Shown here piece by piece: positions 7,574-16,171 of a DNA stretch of 64,000 bases. The position numbers and the translations under genes were made by a program. Below the pieces are notes generated by a model, which had not been told where the DNA came from, ran no database searches, and worked only from the letters and a program-made list of their open reading frames with translations. How positions within the stretch are numbered: position 1 is the stretch's first letter; the number at the start of each line of letters is the position of its first letter. Where the stretch lies: contig NZ_JALPQG010000003.1 in assembly GCF_023195695.1 (NCBI RefSeq), positions 62,001 to 126,000 on the forward strand, written 5' to 3'. Source of the DNA: Aliiroseovarius sp. S1339 (GTDB taxonomy: Bacteria; Pseudomonadota; Alphaproteobacteria; Rhodobacterales; Rhodobacteraceae).

Positions 7574-8580
7574 GCCCAGTTCCCCTTGGACATGAGCCCC
7601 AGCATTTCCAGCTGACGCCAGTTCAGATACTTCTCGCTCCAGTTGCACCACAGGTCCGTGTCTTCCTTGGTGCCGCTGTGATAGGCGCGGTATTCATAGC
7701 TGTTGGCATAATGTTGGCCGCGCTCCAACTCCTCCACCGACTTCGCGCCGAACGTGTCGAGGAACTTGGCGTGTAGCAAACAACCCGACGCCTTTTCGCC
7801 CCCCCATTGGTCGTAAACAAGGTTCAACCCGCGCGGCAATAGAGCGTGGGTCGAGCTGACATAGGCATAGTGCCGGTTCCATTTGACCAAAGGGATTTTG
7901 TTCAGCGCAGGGGCCTTGATCGGGTTGTCGCGAAAGAAGGCACGTGCGCGCGGGCCGCCTTGAATCCACAGATTTCCGTATTTCGGATTCTTGGTGATGG
8001 TGTAGTTGCCGCTGTCAAACCAATTGGCGATTTCGAACGGATCTTGCCCGGCAGCATAGGGCAAGGCGTCCATCGGACCCTTAGGGTACATGTCCAGAAG
8101 CATCGTTCCAAAAGACCGGACCTGAGAGGTGTCAAGCCAATCGGTCAAAGCCCGCAAGGGGCGCGTGTCGCAGAACGGATAGACTAAAAATTCGTCAGGA
8201 TCGACCACCAGCGCCCAATGGCCATGTGCGTATTTGCGTTGCAGCCACCCCAGCCAATGCACACCAAAATTCGCATTCTTATAGCTGGCATTGGTGGTCC
8301 AAAGCGAGACATCGGGTTGCTCGGCCAGATATTCGCGCCCGCCATCGTCCGATCCGTTATCGACCATGAAGAAATGATTCACACCAAGGTCACGGTAATA
8401 GCTCAGGAAATACGGCAGGCGAATGCATTCATTGCGGATCGTTGAAAAGGCCAGAATATCGTCCGACCCGACCGCATCCGTGCGATTGGCGACTTCGGTC
8501 AGCTCGCGGCGTTTGCGCAAGGCGCGAAGGTGGCATTGCTTGCGTTTCAACCGCAGTCGGTATGATGTCCAGACGCTCAA
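7570..8580 (-). CDS. Glycosyltransferase family 2-like protein (first copy)
   Basis: This 336-residue protein has a GT-A-like core: start of the fold at ILAFSTIRNE (about 42-51), the VDNGSDDGG turn (about 73-81) and a DPDE metal-binding motif at 127-130. It belongs to the Glyco_tranf_2_4 type group found in polysaccharide loci. It is a clear paralogue of the gene at 8621-9658 over almost its whole length (shared SLW-T-ASYK, LD-YPKGP and PLV-WNR-AY patterns). The start is TTG with GAGGA 5-9 bases upstream. Donor and acceptor are unknown. It is coupled by a 4-base overlap to the GT14-type gene. Confidence 0.8.
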   Translation of the reverse strand: MSVWTSYRLRLKRKQCHLRALRKRRELTEVANRTDAVGSDDILAFSTIRNECIRLPYFLSYYRDLGVNHFFMVDNGSDDGGREYLAEQPDVSLWTTNASYKNANFGVHWLGWLQRKYAHGHWALVVDPDEFLVYPFCDTRPLRALTDWLDTSQVRSFGTMLLDMYPKGPMDALPYAAGQDPFEIANWFDSGNYTITKNPKYGNLWIQGGPRARAFFRDNPIKAPALNKIPLVKWNRHYAYVSSTHALLPRGLNLVYDQWGGEKASGCLLHAKFLDTFGAKSVEELERGQHYANSYEYRAYHSGTKEDTDLWCNWSEKYLNWRQLEMLGLMSKGNWA

Positions 8581-8620
8581 TACTTTCCTCGTATCTGACC
8601 GGTTTCACGCTAACACTTGT

Positions 8621-9658
8621 TTAAGCCCAGCCGCCATTGGAAAGAAGCCCCAATTCCATCAACTGACGCCAATCCTGATAGGCTGTCGCGCGGTCGTGCC
8701 ACAGATCGGGGGCGGTCGCGAGCCAGTCGTAATAGGCATTGAAGTCGTCTGGTTGGCCGAAATGTTCTTTGCGCATCTTCTCTTCGCGTGATCGGGCGAC
8801 AACATCGGGCATGAACTTTGTGTGCAGCAAAACCCCCGACAAGCGCGTGTCGCCAGAAATGCATTCGGGGCCGTCCCACTCAAGATTCAGGCGCGGCGGA
8901 AGAAGGGAATGAGTTGAATTCATATAGGCGAAGCGTCGATTCCAATGCACAAGGGGCAGCTTGTTCAGGGTCGGGGCACGTGCGGGTCGATCTGCAAAAA
9001 ACACCCGATCACGCGGGCCGCCTTGCACCCAAAGGTTTTGCGCGGGCAACTGCCGTTGGACGCGATAGGGGCTGGCATCAAACCACCGCAGAACTTCAGT
9101 TGGATCTTGATCGGGCGTATGGGTGTGCTGATCCAGCGGTCCTTTGGGGTAAATGTCCAGCATCAGGGCGCCCAGCGCTGTCGCGCTGGTCTGTTCCAGC
9201 CGTTCGGTCAAAGCCTGAAGGTTTCGGGTGTCGCAATGGGGATAGATCAACAACTCATCCACATCGACGCACAGGCACCACGCACGGTGGCCATAGCGAA
9301 ACTGAAGCCATGTGGTCCAGTCCACACCAAAGCGCGAGGCCTTATAGCTTGCGTCGGTGCGCCACAGCGAAACGTCGGGTTGGCGGGCGAGATACGCCTC
9401 GGACCCATCATCGCTGTTGTTCAGGACAATGAGGAAATGACCCACACCCAGTTTGCGATAATGCGATAGGAAATGCGGCAATCGCGCGTATTCATTGCGG
9501 GCGGTGGTGAAGGCGCGAACCATCCCCGGCTCGATCTGATCGGTGCGGTCCACGACAACCTTCAGATCGCGACGCGACCGGATGGATCGCCAGATAAGGC
9601 GACGACGTTTCAGCCGCATCCGATAGGCCGTCAAAAGGTCCAAACGTGGCTTCGGCAC
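8621..9658 (-). CDS. Glycosyltransferase family 2-like protein (second copy)
   Basis: This 345-residue paralogue of the downstream gene has the same architecture: basic N terminus, VRAFTTARNE (about 47-56), NNSDDGSEAYL turn and a DVDE metal-binding motif at 132-135. An extra insertion near residues 255-265 separates it from its neighbour. The start codon is GTG and the ribosome binding site is weak. It begins 6 bases after galU ends, so the galU product UDP-glucose may feed this cluster. The divergence between copies points to an old duplication with separate sugar specificities. Confidence 0.8.
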   Translation of the reverse strand: MPKPRLDLLTAYRMRLKRRRLIWRSIRSRRDLKVVVDRTDQIEPGMVRAFTTARNEYARLPHFLSHYRKLGVGHFLIVLNNSDDGSEAYLARQPDVSLWRTDASYKASRFGVDWTTWLQFRYGHRAWCLCVDVDELLIYPHCDTRNLQALTERLEQTSATALGALMLDIYPKGPLDQHTHTPDQDPTEVLRWFDASPYRVQRQLPAQNLWVQGGPRDRVFFADRPARAPTLNKLPLVHWNRRFAYMNSTHSLLPPRLNLEWDGPECISGDTRLSGVLLHTKFMPDVVARSREEKMRKEHFGQPDDFNAYYDWLATAPDLWHDRATAYQDWRQLMELGLLSNGGWA

Positions 9659-9664
9659 AGGCGG

Positions 9665-10561
9665 CTACTCGGCTGCCTTTTGTTGCGCAACGATGTCATG
9701 CAGATAGCTTGAAAGCTCTTCGCGCAACTCTTCACGCGCGAGCCCGAAGGCCACGGTTGCCTGCAAAAAACCCGCCTTAGAGCCACAATCAAAACGCTGG
9801 CCGCGGAAGCGATAGCCAAATACATCCCGGCCTTTCTTGATTTCGGCTGCAATCGCATCGGTCAGTTGAATTTCGCCGCCCGCACCGGATTTCATCCGGT
9901 TCAGGCTATTGAGCACACTCGGGGTCAGGATATAGCGGCCGATCACCGCGAGGTTGGACGGCGCCTCTTCAAGGGTTGGCTTTTCAACCATGCCTTTGAT
10001 CGAAACCAACGCGCCCCTATCTTCTTTCACGTCAAGCACGCCATAGGCGCTGGCCTTTTCAGCGGGCACTTCCATCGCGGCCACCATGCAGCCGCCGGTT
10101 TCTTCATAAGCCTCAACCATCTGTTGCAGGCAGGGCTTTTCGGCCGCAATCACGTCATCTGGCAAAATGACGGCAAACGGTTCGTTGGCGATCAGGCGAT
10201 GTGCGCACCAAACCGCGTGGCCCAGACCCAGCGCCTTGTGTTGACGCATATAGGCAATCGCGCCGCTTTCCATGTTGGTGTCTTTCAGAATCTCCAACAG
10301 GGCGTCCTTACCCTTTTTGCGCAGCTCTTGTTCCAATATCGGGGCGTTGTCGAAGTAGTCCTCCAACGCACCTTTGCCGCGCGAGGTGACGAAGATAAAT
10401 TCCTTGATCCCGGCCGCGCGCGCCTCGTCAATCGCATATTGGATCAGCGGGCGGTCAACCAACGTCATGATCTCTTTCGGGATCGACTTCGTGGCGGGCA
10501 GGAAACGCGTTCCCAACCCGGCAACCGGGAAAATGGCCTTCGTGACCTTTTTGTGCGTCAT
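9665..10561 (-). CDS. galU: UTP-glucose-1-phosphate uridylyltransferase
   Basis: This 298-residue nucleotidyltransferase starts with the GalU signature (FPVAGLGTRFLPATKSIPKE), followed by the DRPLIQYAIDEA and LGLGHAVWCA motifs. It makes UDP-glucose from UTP and glucose-1-phosphate, a precursor for exopolysaccharide, LPS core and, with the partial galE at the right end of the window, UDP-galactose. A GAGGTG ribosome binding site precedes the ATG. It heads the run galU-GT2-GT2-GT14-sulfotransferase, with a 240-base gap to kdsB upstream that may hold its promoter. Confidence 0.97.
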   Translation of the reverse strand: MTHKKVTKAIFPVAGLGTRFLPATKSIPKEIMTLVDRPLIQYAIDEARAAGIKEFIFVTSRGKGALEDYFDNAPILEQELRKKGKDALLEILKDTNMESGAIAYMRQHKALGLGHAVWCAHRLIANEPFAVILPDDVIAAEKPCLQQMVEAYEETGGCMVAAMEVPAEKASAYGVLDVKEDRGALVSIKGMVEKPTLEEAPSNLAVIGRYILTPSVLNSLNRMKSGAGGEIQLTDAIAAEIKKGRDVFGYRFRGQRFDCGSKAGFLQATVAFGLAREELREELSSYLHDIVAQQKAAE

Positions 10562-10679
10562 TAAAACACCTCTGTTGTTACCAATTCACCCGAATGAAAA
10601 TACAATGGGCAACCAACTACTTTACCTATGCAGGCTTAACTTACGTGCTGATCACCAATGGGCGAAAAATCTGACAACT

Positions 10680-10799
10680 TCATGGCAATTGTTTACGATA
10701 TTGGGTCAATAGGCTGGTTTTCTCAAGATCATTCCACTTTTCGTTGAAAAGGCGCGGCCCCTTGCCGCTTGCGAAAGTTAGGCTATCGACGGCGATCAT
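10680..10799 (-). CDS. Possible 39-residue ORF directly after kdsB
   Basis: An ATG at 10799 lies two bases after the kdsB TGA and opens a 39-residue frame beginning MIAVDSLTFASGKGPRLF. The position suggests translational coupling to kdsB. I do not recognise the family. It may be the N-terminal remnant of a longer gene lost from the 240-base gap before galU, or a small real protein, or chance. The rest of the gap (10562-10679) is AT-richer than its surroundings and shows no convincing promoter or terminator, apart from a 5-bp GC stem at 10754-10768 inside this ORF. Confidence 0.3.
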   Translation of the reverse strand: MIAVDSLTFASGKGPRLFNEKWNDLEKTSLLTQYRKQLP

Positions 10800-10801
10800 T
10801 T

Positions 10802-11605
10802 TCACGCCACCCCAAGGTCGTTCAGAATACTCTCGATTCTTGTGACATCTTCGGGGTTGTTCAGTTCCCAGAACTGCTGGCCGCGCGCGTAGACCTCGAT
10901 ACATTGCACCGGGCGGTCGCGTTCCAGAAAGCGAAGCTGCTCTAACCCTTCAAGCTGTTCAAGCGGCCCCGGCGCCCAGCGGGCATAGGCTGCCAGCGCG
11001 GATGGGCGATAGGCATAGACGCCCACATGGTGAAACACCGGGGTCGGGTCATGATCGCCCCAATCATTGCCCGTGGTGTATGGTATCACCTCTTTCGAGA
11101 AGAAAAGCGCTTTGCCCTCGGCACCGAACACGGCGGTCGTTGCCCCAACGCGACCTGCGCGACGATCGTCCAGAAACCCTGCCAGCGCGCGGCCATTGCA
11201 CCGCAAAACGGGTGTGGCAACTTCGGCGGTTGGGTGGGCCTTCATGCCGGCGATCAGGTCTTCGACGAACCAAGGCGGGGTCAGCGGGGCATCGCCTTGC
11301 AGGTTCACCACAATGTCATAGCCGCCGCCCAGCGCATCCAATGCCTCGGCACAGCGTTCGGTGCCATTTTTGCAGGTGGACGAGGTCATCACCACTTCAG
11401 CCCCGAAGCCTTCAGCCTCGGCGCGGATCCGGTCGTCATCTGTGGCCACAATCACGCGATCCACGCCCTGAACCGCCTGCGCCGCATCCCAACTGCGCTG
11501 GATTAGAGACTTTGCCTGCCCCTTCGCCCCCCGCAAAGGCACCAACGCCTTGCCCGGATATCTGACCGAGGCATAACGCGCTGGAATGACGATCAGAACA
11601 CGCAT
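10802..11605 (-). CDS. kdsB: 3-deoxy-manno-octulosonate cytidylyltransferase
   Basis: This 267-residue protein has the CMP-Kdo synthetase signature: VIPARYASVRYPGKAL at the N terminus, VATDD, the NGTERCAEA segment and VVNLQGDAP. It activates Kdo with CTP for lipid A core or for Kdo-containing capsule linkers. It sits between cysQ (4 bases upstream) and the glycosyltransferase run. This leaves open whether it serves general LPS or this locus; without a genome-wide search I cannot say if a second kdsB exists. Confidence 0.93.
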   Translation of the reverse strand: MRVLIVIPARYASVRYPGKALVPLRGAKGQAKSLIQRSWDAAQAVQGVDRVIVATDDDRIRAEAEGFGAEVVMTSSTCKNGTERCAEALDALGGGYDIVVNLQGDAPLTPPWFVEDLIAGMKAHPTAEVATPVLRCNGRALAGFLDDRRAGRVGATTAVFGAEGKALFFSKEVIPYTTGNDWGDHDPTPVFHHVGVYAYRPSALAAYARWAPGPLEQLEGLEQLRFLERDRPVQCIEVYARGQQFWELNNPEDVTRIESILNDLGVA

Positions 11606-11609
11606 CGTG

Positions 11610-12407
11610 TCAGGCTTTCTTCAGCGTCACACCCGGCGCATAGGCAATGAAAAACGGGTTCTCATAGATCGGTTTGCCATAGGTCAGGGGCGTGTGGTCA
11701 TCAAAACGCACCACGTCGCCGCCCGCGCCTTTTAGCACTGCATGACCCGCCGCCGTATCCCACTCCATCGTGCGACCGACGCGGGGATAGATGTCAGCCT
11801 CGCCCGTTGCGACAAGGCAGAATTTCAACGAACTGCCCGCCGATTTCATATCTTTCACGGCATATTTGTTGATGTAGTCATCAGTGGCCTGATCACGGTG
11901 GGATTTGGACGCCACAACCATCAGGGCAGCATTGTCTGGGGATGACACCGATATCGGTGACAGCTTTCCAACCGTGTCTTTGTCGAACGGCCCTTGTTCC
12001 TCGACGCTGTTACCGTCGGCGCGGGTAAAGAACATCCGACCCTTTGCGGGGGCATAGACCACCCCGCGAATGGGCGTTCCGTCGACGACATAGGCAATAT
12101 TCACCGTGAAATCGCCGCGCCGGTGGATGAACTCTTTCGTGCCGTCCAGAGGGTCAACAATCAAAAACGCGCTTGCCTGTTGGCCGTGGCTATCAGCTTG
12201 TTCTTCGGTGACCAAAAGCACATCCGGGAACACCGCACGCAACCCCTTTGAAATCAAAGCGTCTGCCGCTTCGTCAGCGGCCGTCACCGGGCTGTCATCC
12301 GACTTTGAACGCACGTCAAAATCATCCGAGTCGTAGATTTTCATGATCACGTCACCGGCGTCCAGCGCCAGGGTCCGCATTGTGGTTTCCAGAAGGTCGA
12401 AATCCAA
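11610..12407 (-). CDS. cysQ: 3'(2'),5'-bisphosphate nucleotidase (PAP phosphatase)
   Basis: This 265-residue inositol-monophosphatase-family enzyme has the metal-site motifs TEEQ (about 67-70), DPLDGTKEF (about 85-93) and WDTAAGHAVL. CysQ hydrolyses 3'-phosphoadenosine 5'-phosphate, the by-product of PAPS-dependent sulfotransferases and sulfate assimilation. The start is set to the TTG at 12407 because AAGGAG lies 7 bases before it; no in-frame ATG fits, and the longer frame from 12506 runs into a poor N terminus. Its placement with a sulfotransferase gene fits removal of PAP. Confidence 0.9.
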   Translation of the reverse strand: MDFDLLETTMRTLALDAGDVIMKIYDSDDFDVRSKSDDSPVTAADEAADALISKGLRAVFPDVLLVTEEQADSHGQQASAFLIVDPLDGTKEFIHRRGDFTVNIAYVVDGTPIRGVVYAPAKGRMFFTRADGNSVEEQGPFDKDTVGKLSPISVSSPDNAALMVVASKSHRDQATDDYINKYAVKDMKSAGSSLKFCLVATGEADIYPRVGRTMEWDTAAGHAVLKGAGGDVVRFDDHTPLTYGKPIYENPFFIAYAPGVTLKKA

Positions 12408-12538
12408 TGGCTTGCTCCTTACCTGCGCCAAAGCGCGGTGCAGTTGATTACATAATTTCGCCCACTTATGATGTTTGGGTAAAGGAACGGCAAGATTTCC
12501 CTGCAAGAATTTCCCCGCGGCGGGTAAAAGGCAGAACC

Positions 12539-13360
12539 ATGTTTGAAGTCAAAGTGAACAGAACGCGGCTGGGGGCCGCCATTTCGATGATGTCGGTGAT
12601 TTATCACGCGACCGTCTATGATCTGCGCAAAACTCACCCCAACGCTCTTATTGGTCTTATGATCAATATTTTTCAGTCTTTGATGATGGTCGCCGTTTTT
12701 TACGTGATGATGAGCGTGCTTGGCCTAAGGTCCAGCGCCCTCAGGGGTGATTTTCTGCTTTATATCATGTCGGGCGTTTTTATCTTCATGGCCAACATCA
12801 AAACCATGAAGGCCGTTTCGTCGGCGGCTGGGCCAACATCCAGCATGATGTTGCATGGACCGATGAATACCCTTGTGTCCATTATCGCTGCTGCTTTGGG
12901 CGCGCTATATGTCCAGATCTTGTCGATCATCGTAATTCTCATTATTTATAGTCTGGCCGTCAATCCGGTCGAAATTCATGACCCTGCCGGTGCCAGCATG
13001 ATGCTTTTTCTGGGGTGGTTTAACGGCGTTTCCGTCGGAATTGTTTTCATGGCACTCAAGCCATGGTTTCCGCAGTTCACGGCGATGGCCAGTATGTTTT
13101 ATATGCGGGTCAATATGTTTGCCTCGGGCAAGATGTTCGTGGCCAACACTTTGCCTTTCTTCATGTTGGCGTTGTTTTCGTGGAATCCTCTGTTTCACAT
13201 CATTGATCAGGCGCGCGGTTTCGCATTCATCAATTATTTTCCGCACTATTCAAGCTGGCAGTATCCGTTGATCGTGTCGATTGTTCTGACTTTTCTAGGC
13301 ATGATGGGCGACAGCTATAGCCGCAAATACGTATCCGCCAGTTGGGATGCGCGCCGCTAG
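12539..13360 (+). CDS. ABC-2 type polysaccharide export permease (KpsM/Wzm-like)
   Basis: This 273-residue protein has about six hydrophobic segments and the ABC-2 layout: cytosolic start, MINIFQSLMMVAVFYVMM, and a C-terminal NPLFHIIDQARG motif as in capsule and O-antigen exporters. It should work with an ATPase of the KpsT/Wzt type, which is not next to it. The ATG at 12539 has AAAGG upstream; the longer frame from 12380 overlaps cysQ and is not favoured. Codon use looks more AT-rich than its neighbours, which may hint at transfer. It is divergent from cysQ and overlaps alkB by 4 bases tail to tail. Confidence 0.75.
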   Translation: MFEVKVNRTRLGAAISMMSVIYHATVYDLRKTHPNALIGLMINIFQSLMMVAVFYVMMSVLGLRSSALRGDFLLYIMSGVFIFMANIKTMKAVSSAAGPTSSMMLHGPMNTLVSIIAAALGALYVQILSIIVILIIYSLAVNPVEIHDPAGASMMLFLGWFNGVSVGIVFMALKPWFPQFTAMASMFYMRVNMFASGKMFVANTLPFFMLALFSWNPLFHIIDQARGFAFINYFPHYSSWQYPLIVSIVLTFLGMMGDSYSRKYVSASWDARR

Positions 13361-14001
13361 GTTTGGGGCTCGCCCGGTGTGGCGATGTCCACCACCCTAA
13401 GCGTCAGGTTGATCCGCCCGTGGTCCCTAAGCAGGTCGGACGATCCAAACCGCAGGCGATCAACGCCGTGATAGGCCAGCCGCGCCGCACCATCCATCAC
13501 CACCACATCACCGGATTGAAGCCAGGTCGATTGGGTAGGCCCTTGACGGTCCGCGCCGCCAATCCGAAACAGCGCGTCATCGCCCAAACTGATCGACACA
13601 ACCGGATATGAAAAGTCGCCTTCGTCGCGATCTTGATGCATTCCCATTCGCGCAGCTTCACCGTAATAATTGATCAGACAGCAATCGGGGTGCCGCTCGG
13701 TGTTGGCGACGGCACGCCACACATCCAGCACCAAATCGGGAATATCGGGCCACGCGGCACCTGTTGGATGGCGCGCCTCGTAACGATAGCCGCGCCGATC
13801 CGACACCCAACCCAACCGCCCAGCCGACGTCATCCGCACGGACATTTGCTTACCGGAACGCGTGACAGGGTGGAAAAGCGGTGCAGTTTTGACGACCTGA
13901 CGCAGCGCTGAAACAAGCGTATCCTGTGCCGACCGATCCAGCATCCCCTTGAAAAGTTTCGCCCCACCCAGATCCAAAGGGGGGCTGTCAGGCGCTATCA
14001 T
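13357..14001 (-). CDS. alkB: AlkB-type alpha-ketoglutarate-dependent DNA repair dioxygenase
   Basis: This 214-residue protein has the full AlkB iron(II)/2-oxoglutarate set: H122 and D124 in MHQDRDE, H178 in ARLAYHGVDRL, and the 2-oxoglutarate-binding RINLTLR ending. The NYYG and substrate-lid segments also fit E. coli AlkB. It removes methyl lesions (1-meA, 3-meC) from DNA or RNA by oxidation. The ATG at 14001 has AGGGAT upstream; an in-frame TTG at 14007 is less likely. It is transcribed away from dnaK and converges on the export permease. Confidence 0.93.
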   Translation of the reverse strand: MIAPDSPPLDLGGAKLFKGMLDRSAQDTLVSALRQVVKTAPLFHPVTRSGKQMSVRMTSAGRLGWVSDRRGYRYEARHPTGAAWPDIPDLVLDVWRAVANTERHPDCCLINYYGEAARMGMHQDRDEGDFSYPVVSISLGDDALFRIGGADRQGPTQSTWLQSGDVVVMDGAARLAYHGVDRLRFGSSDLLRDHGRINLTLRVVDIATPGEPQT

Positions 14002-14055
14002 GGTCAAATCCCTGAAAATGACTCACTTTTTTACGCATTCCTCACCCCTTGAAAG

Positions 14056-14084
14056 CTTGCAGGCCTTACCTCCCCTACTTATAT
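14056..14084 (+). promoter_or_regulatory. RpoH (heat-shock) promoter of dnaK
   Basis: CTTG at 14056-14059 and CTTATAT at 14078-14084 are separated by 18 bases, a full match to the alphaproteobacterial RpoH pattern CTTG-N17/18-CYTATNT. A second CTTGAAA lies 8 bases upstream (14048-14054). The start point would be near 14091, about 100 bases before dnaK. Confidence 0.7.
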
Positions 14085-14194
14085 ACCCCGAGACGCTGGA
14101 TTGGGGCACGCCCAACCGGTCATAAATCTGGGATCTGGGGCTGATGCTTTGCAAGGTCAGCTCCCACAACATCGCCAAAGAGAGGATTTTGAGC

Positions 14195-16108
14195 ATGGCC
14201 AAAGTCATCGGTATCGACCTCGGCACCACAAACTCATGTGTTGCCATCATGGACGGCTCGCAACCGCGAGTCATTGAGAACGCAGAAGGCGCACGCACGA
14301 CGCCTTCGATCGTCGCCTTCAAAGACGACGAACGCCTTGTTGGCCAGCCGGCAAAACGCCAGGCGGTCACCAACCCCGACAACACCGTCTTCGCTGTGAA
14401 GCGCCTGATCGGTCGCAACATGCAAGATCCGGCTGTCGAGAAAGATAAAAAGCTGGTCCCTTACGCCATTGTCGATGGCGGCAATGGGGACGCATGGGTT
14501 GAGGCTGCCGGGCAGAAGTATTCGCCCTCGCAAATCTCGGCCTTCATTCTGGGTAAGATGAAAGAGACGGCAGAAAGCTATCTTGGTGAAGAAGTGACGC
14601 AAGCCGTCATCACCGTTCCCGCCTATTTCAACGACGCCCAGCGTCAGGCCACGAAAGACGCCGGCAAGATCGCTGGCCTTGAAGTGCTGCGGATCATCAA
14701 CGAACCGACTGCCGCTGCGCTGGCTTATGGTCTGGACAAGAAAGAAACGCAAACCATCGCGGTCTATGACCTTGGTGGCGGCACGTTCGACGTGACCATT
14801 CTGGAAATCGACGACGGGTTGTTCGAAGTGAAATCGACCAACGGCGACACGTTCCTTGGTGGTGAAGACTTCGACATGCGCATCGTTCAGTATCTGGTCG
14901 ATGAGTTCAAAAAGGAAAACCAGGTTGATCTGTCGAAAGACAAGATGGCTCTGCAGCGCCTGAAAGAAGCCGCTGAGAAAGCCAAGATCGAACTATCCAG
15001 CTCGTCGCAAACCGAAATCAACCAGCCCTTCATTTCGATGGGCTCGGATGGCTCGCCCTTGCACATGGTCATGAAGCTGACCCGCGCCAAGCTGGAAAGC
15101 CTTGTGTCAGACCTGATCAAACGCTCGATGAAGCCCTGCCAAGCCGCGCTGAAAGACGCTGGCCTGTCGAAAGACGACATTGACGAAGTGGTTCTGGTCG
15201 GCGGTATGACCCGTATGCCAAAGGTCATCGAGGAAGTGTCCAAGTTCTTCGGCAAGGAACCCCACAAGGGCGTGAACCCCGACGAAGTTGTGGCCATGGG
15301 CGCCGCCATTCAGGCTGGCGTTCTGCAGGGCGACGTCAAAGACGTTGTTCTTCTGGACGTGACGCCGTTGTCGCTGGGCATCGAAACGCTGGGTGGTGTG
15401 TTCACACGCTTGATCGACCGCAACACGACGATCCCGACCAAGAAGTCGCAGATATTCTCGACCGCGGAAGACAACCAGAACGCCGTGACCCTGCGGGTGT
15501 TCCAAGGTGAGCGTGAAATGGCCGCGGACAACAAGATCCTTGGTCAGTTCAACCTTGAAGACATCCCGCCCGCCCCGCGCGGCCTGCCTCAGATCGAGGT
15601 GACCTTCGACATCGACGCCAACGGCATCGTTGAAGTGGGCGCCAAGGACAAAGGCACCGGCAAAGAGCACAAAATCACCATCCAAGCCTCTGGTGGTCTG
15701 TCGGATGACGACATCGAAGCTATGGTGAAAGACGCCGAAGCCAATGCCGACGCCGACAAAGAGCGTAAAGAGCTTGTCGAAGCCAAGAACCAGGCTGAAA
15801 GCCTTATCCATTCGACTGAAAAGGCGATGGAAGAGCATAACGACAAGGTCGATCCGACCACGATCGAAGCGATCGATCTGGCGATTGCCGCGCTGAAAGA
15901 CGTGATGGAAGAAGACAATGCCGACAAGATCAAGTCCGGCATCCAGAACGTCACCGAAGCGGCCATGAAGCTGGGCGAGGCGATCTATAAGGCGCAGCAG
16001 GAAGAAGCGGCTGGCGAAGAACCCGAGGAAGCCGACGGCCCCTCGGCGGTGGATGACGACATTGTCGACGCCGACTTCGAAGACCTCGACGACGAAAACA
16101 AGCGTTAA
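14195..16108 (+). CDS. dnaK: Hsp70 chaperone DnaK
   Basis: This 637-residue Hsp70 begins [17 protein letters not shown] and shows the [11 protein letters not shown] phosphate loop, the VGGMTRMP motif, the inter-domain linker [12 protein letters not shown] and a C-terminal lid ending in an Asp/Glu-rich tail ([18 protein letters not shown]). It folds and refolds proteins in cycles with DnaJ and GrpE; grpE lies 44 kb away in this window. The start at 14195 follows AGAGGAT; the frame is open from 14144 but lacks a signal there. Heat-shock control is supported by the upstream RpoH promoter. Confidence 0.99.
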   Translation: MAKVIGIDLGTTNSCVAIMDGSQPRVIENAEGARTTPSIVAFKDDERLVGQPAKRQAVTNPDNTVFAVKRLIGRNMQDPAVEKDKKLVPYAIVDGGNGDAWVEAAGQKYSPSQISAFILGKMKETAESYLGEEVTQAVITVPAYFNDAQRQATKDAGKIAGLEVLRIINEPTAAALAYGLDKKETQTIAVYDLGGGTFDVTILEIDDGLFEVKSTNGDTFLGGEDFDMRIVQYLVDEFKKENQVDLSKDKMALQRLKEAAEKAKIELSSSSQTEINQPFISMGSDGSPLHMVMKLTRAKLESLVSDLIKRSMKPCQAALKDAGLSKDDIDEVVLVGGMTRMPKVIEEVSKFFGKEPHKGVNPDEVVAMGAAIQAGVLQGDVKDVVLLDVTPLSLGIETLGGVFTRLIDRNTTIPTKKSQIFSTAEDNQNAVTLRVFQGEREMAADNKILGQFNLEDIPPAPRGLPQIEVTFDIDANGIVEVGAKDKGTGKEHKITIQASGGLSDDDIEAMVKDAEANADADKERKELVEAKNQAESLIHSTEKAMEEHNDKVDPTTIEAIDLAIAALKDVMEEDNADKIKSGIQNVTEAAMKLGEAIYKAQQEEAAGEEPEEADGPSAVDDDIVDADFEDLDDENKR

Positions 16109-16123
16109 GTCTGTTTAGGTAAC

Positions 16124-16151
16124 GGGCGGGGCTGCAATGGCGGCCCTGCCC
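16124..16151 (+). other. Hairpin between dnaK and dnaJ
   Basis: GGGCGGGGC (16124-16132) pairs with GCCCTGCCC (16143-16151), a 9-bp stem with one G-T pair and a 10-base loop. No T-run follows. It may act as a processing or stabilising element that sets the dnaK:dnaJ ratio within one transcript; this role is inference. Confidence 0.4.
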
Positions 16152-16171
16152 CCTCCCAAAGGGAGCTCTCC

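Noticed and set aside
15107-15838. 243-residue open frame opposite dnaK
   Set aside because: Shadow frame of the highly biased dnaK codons.
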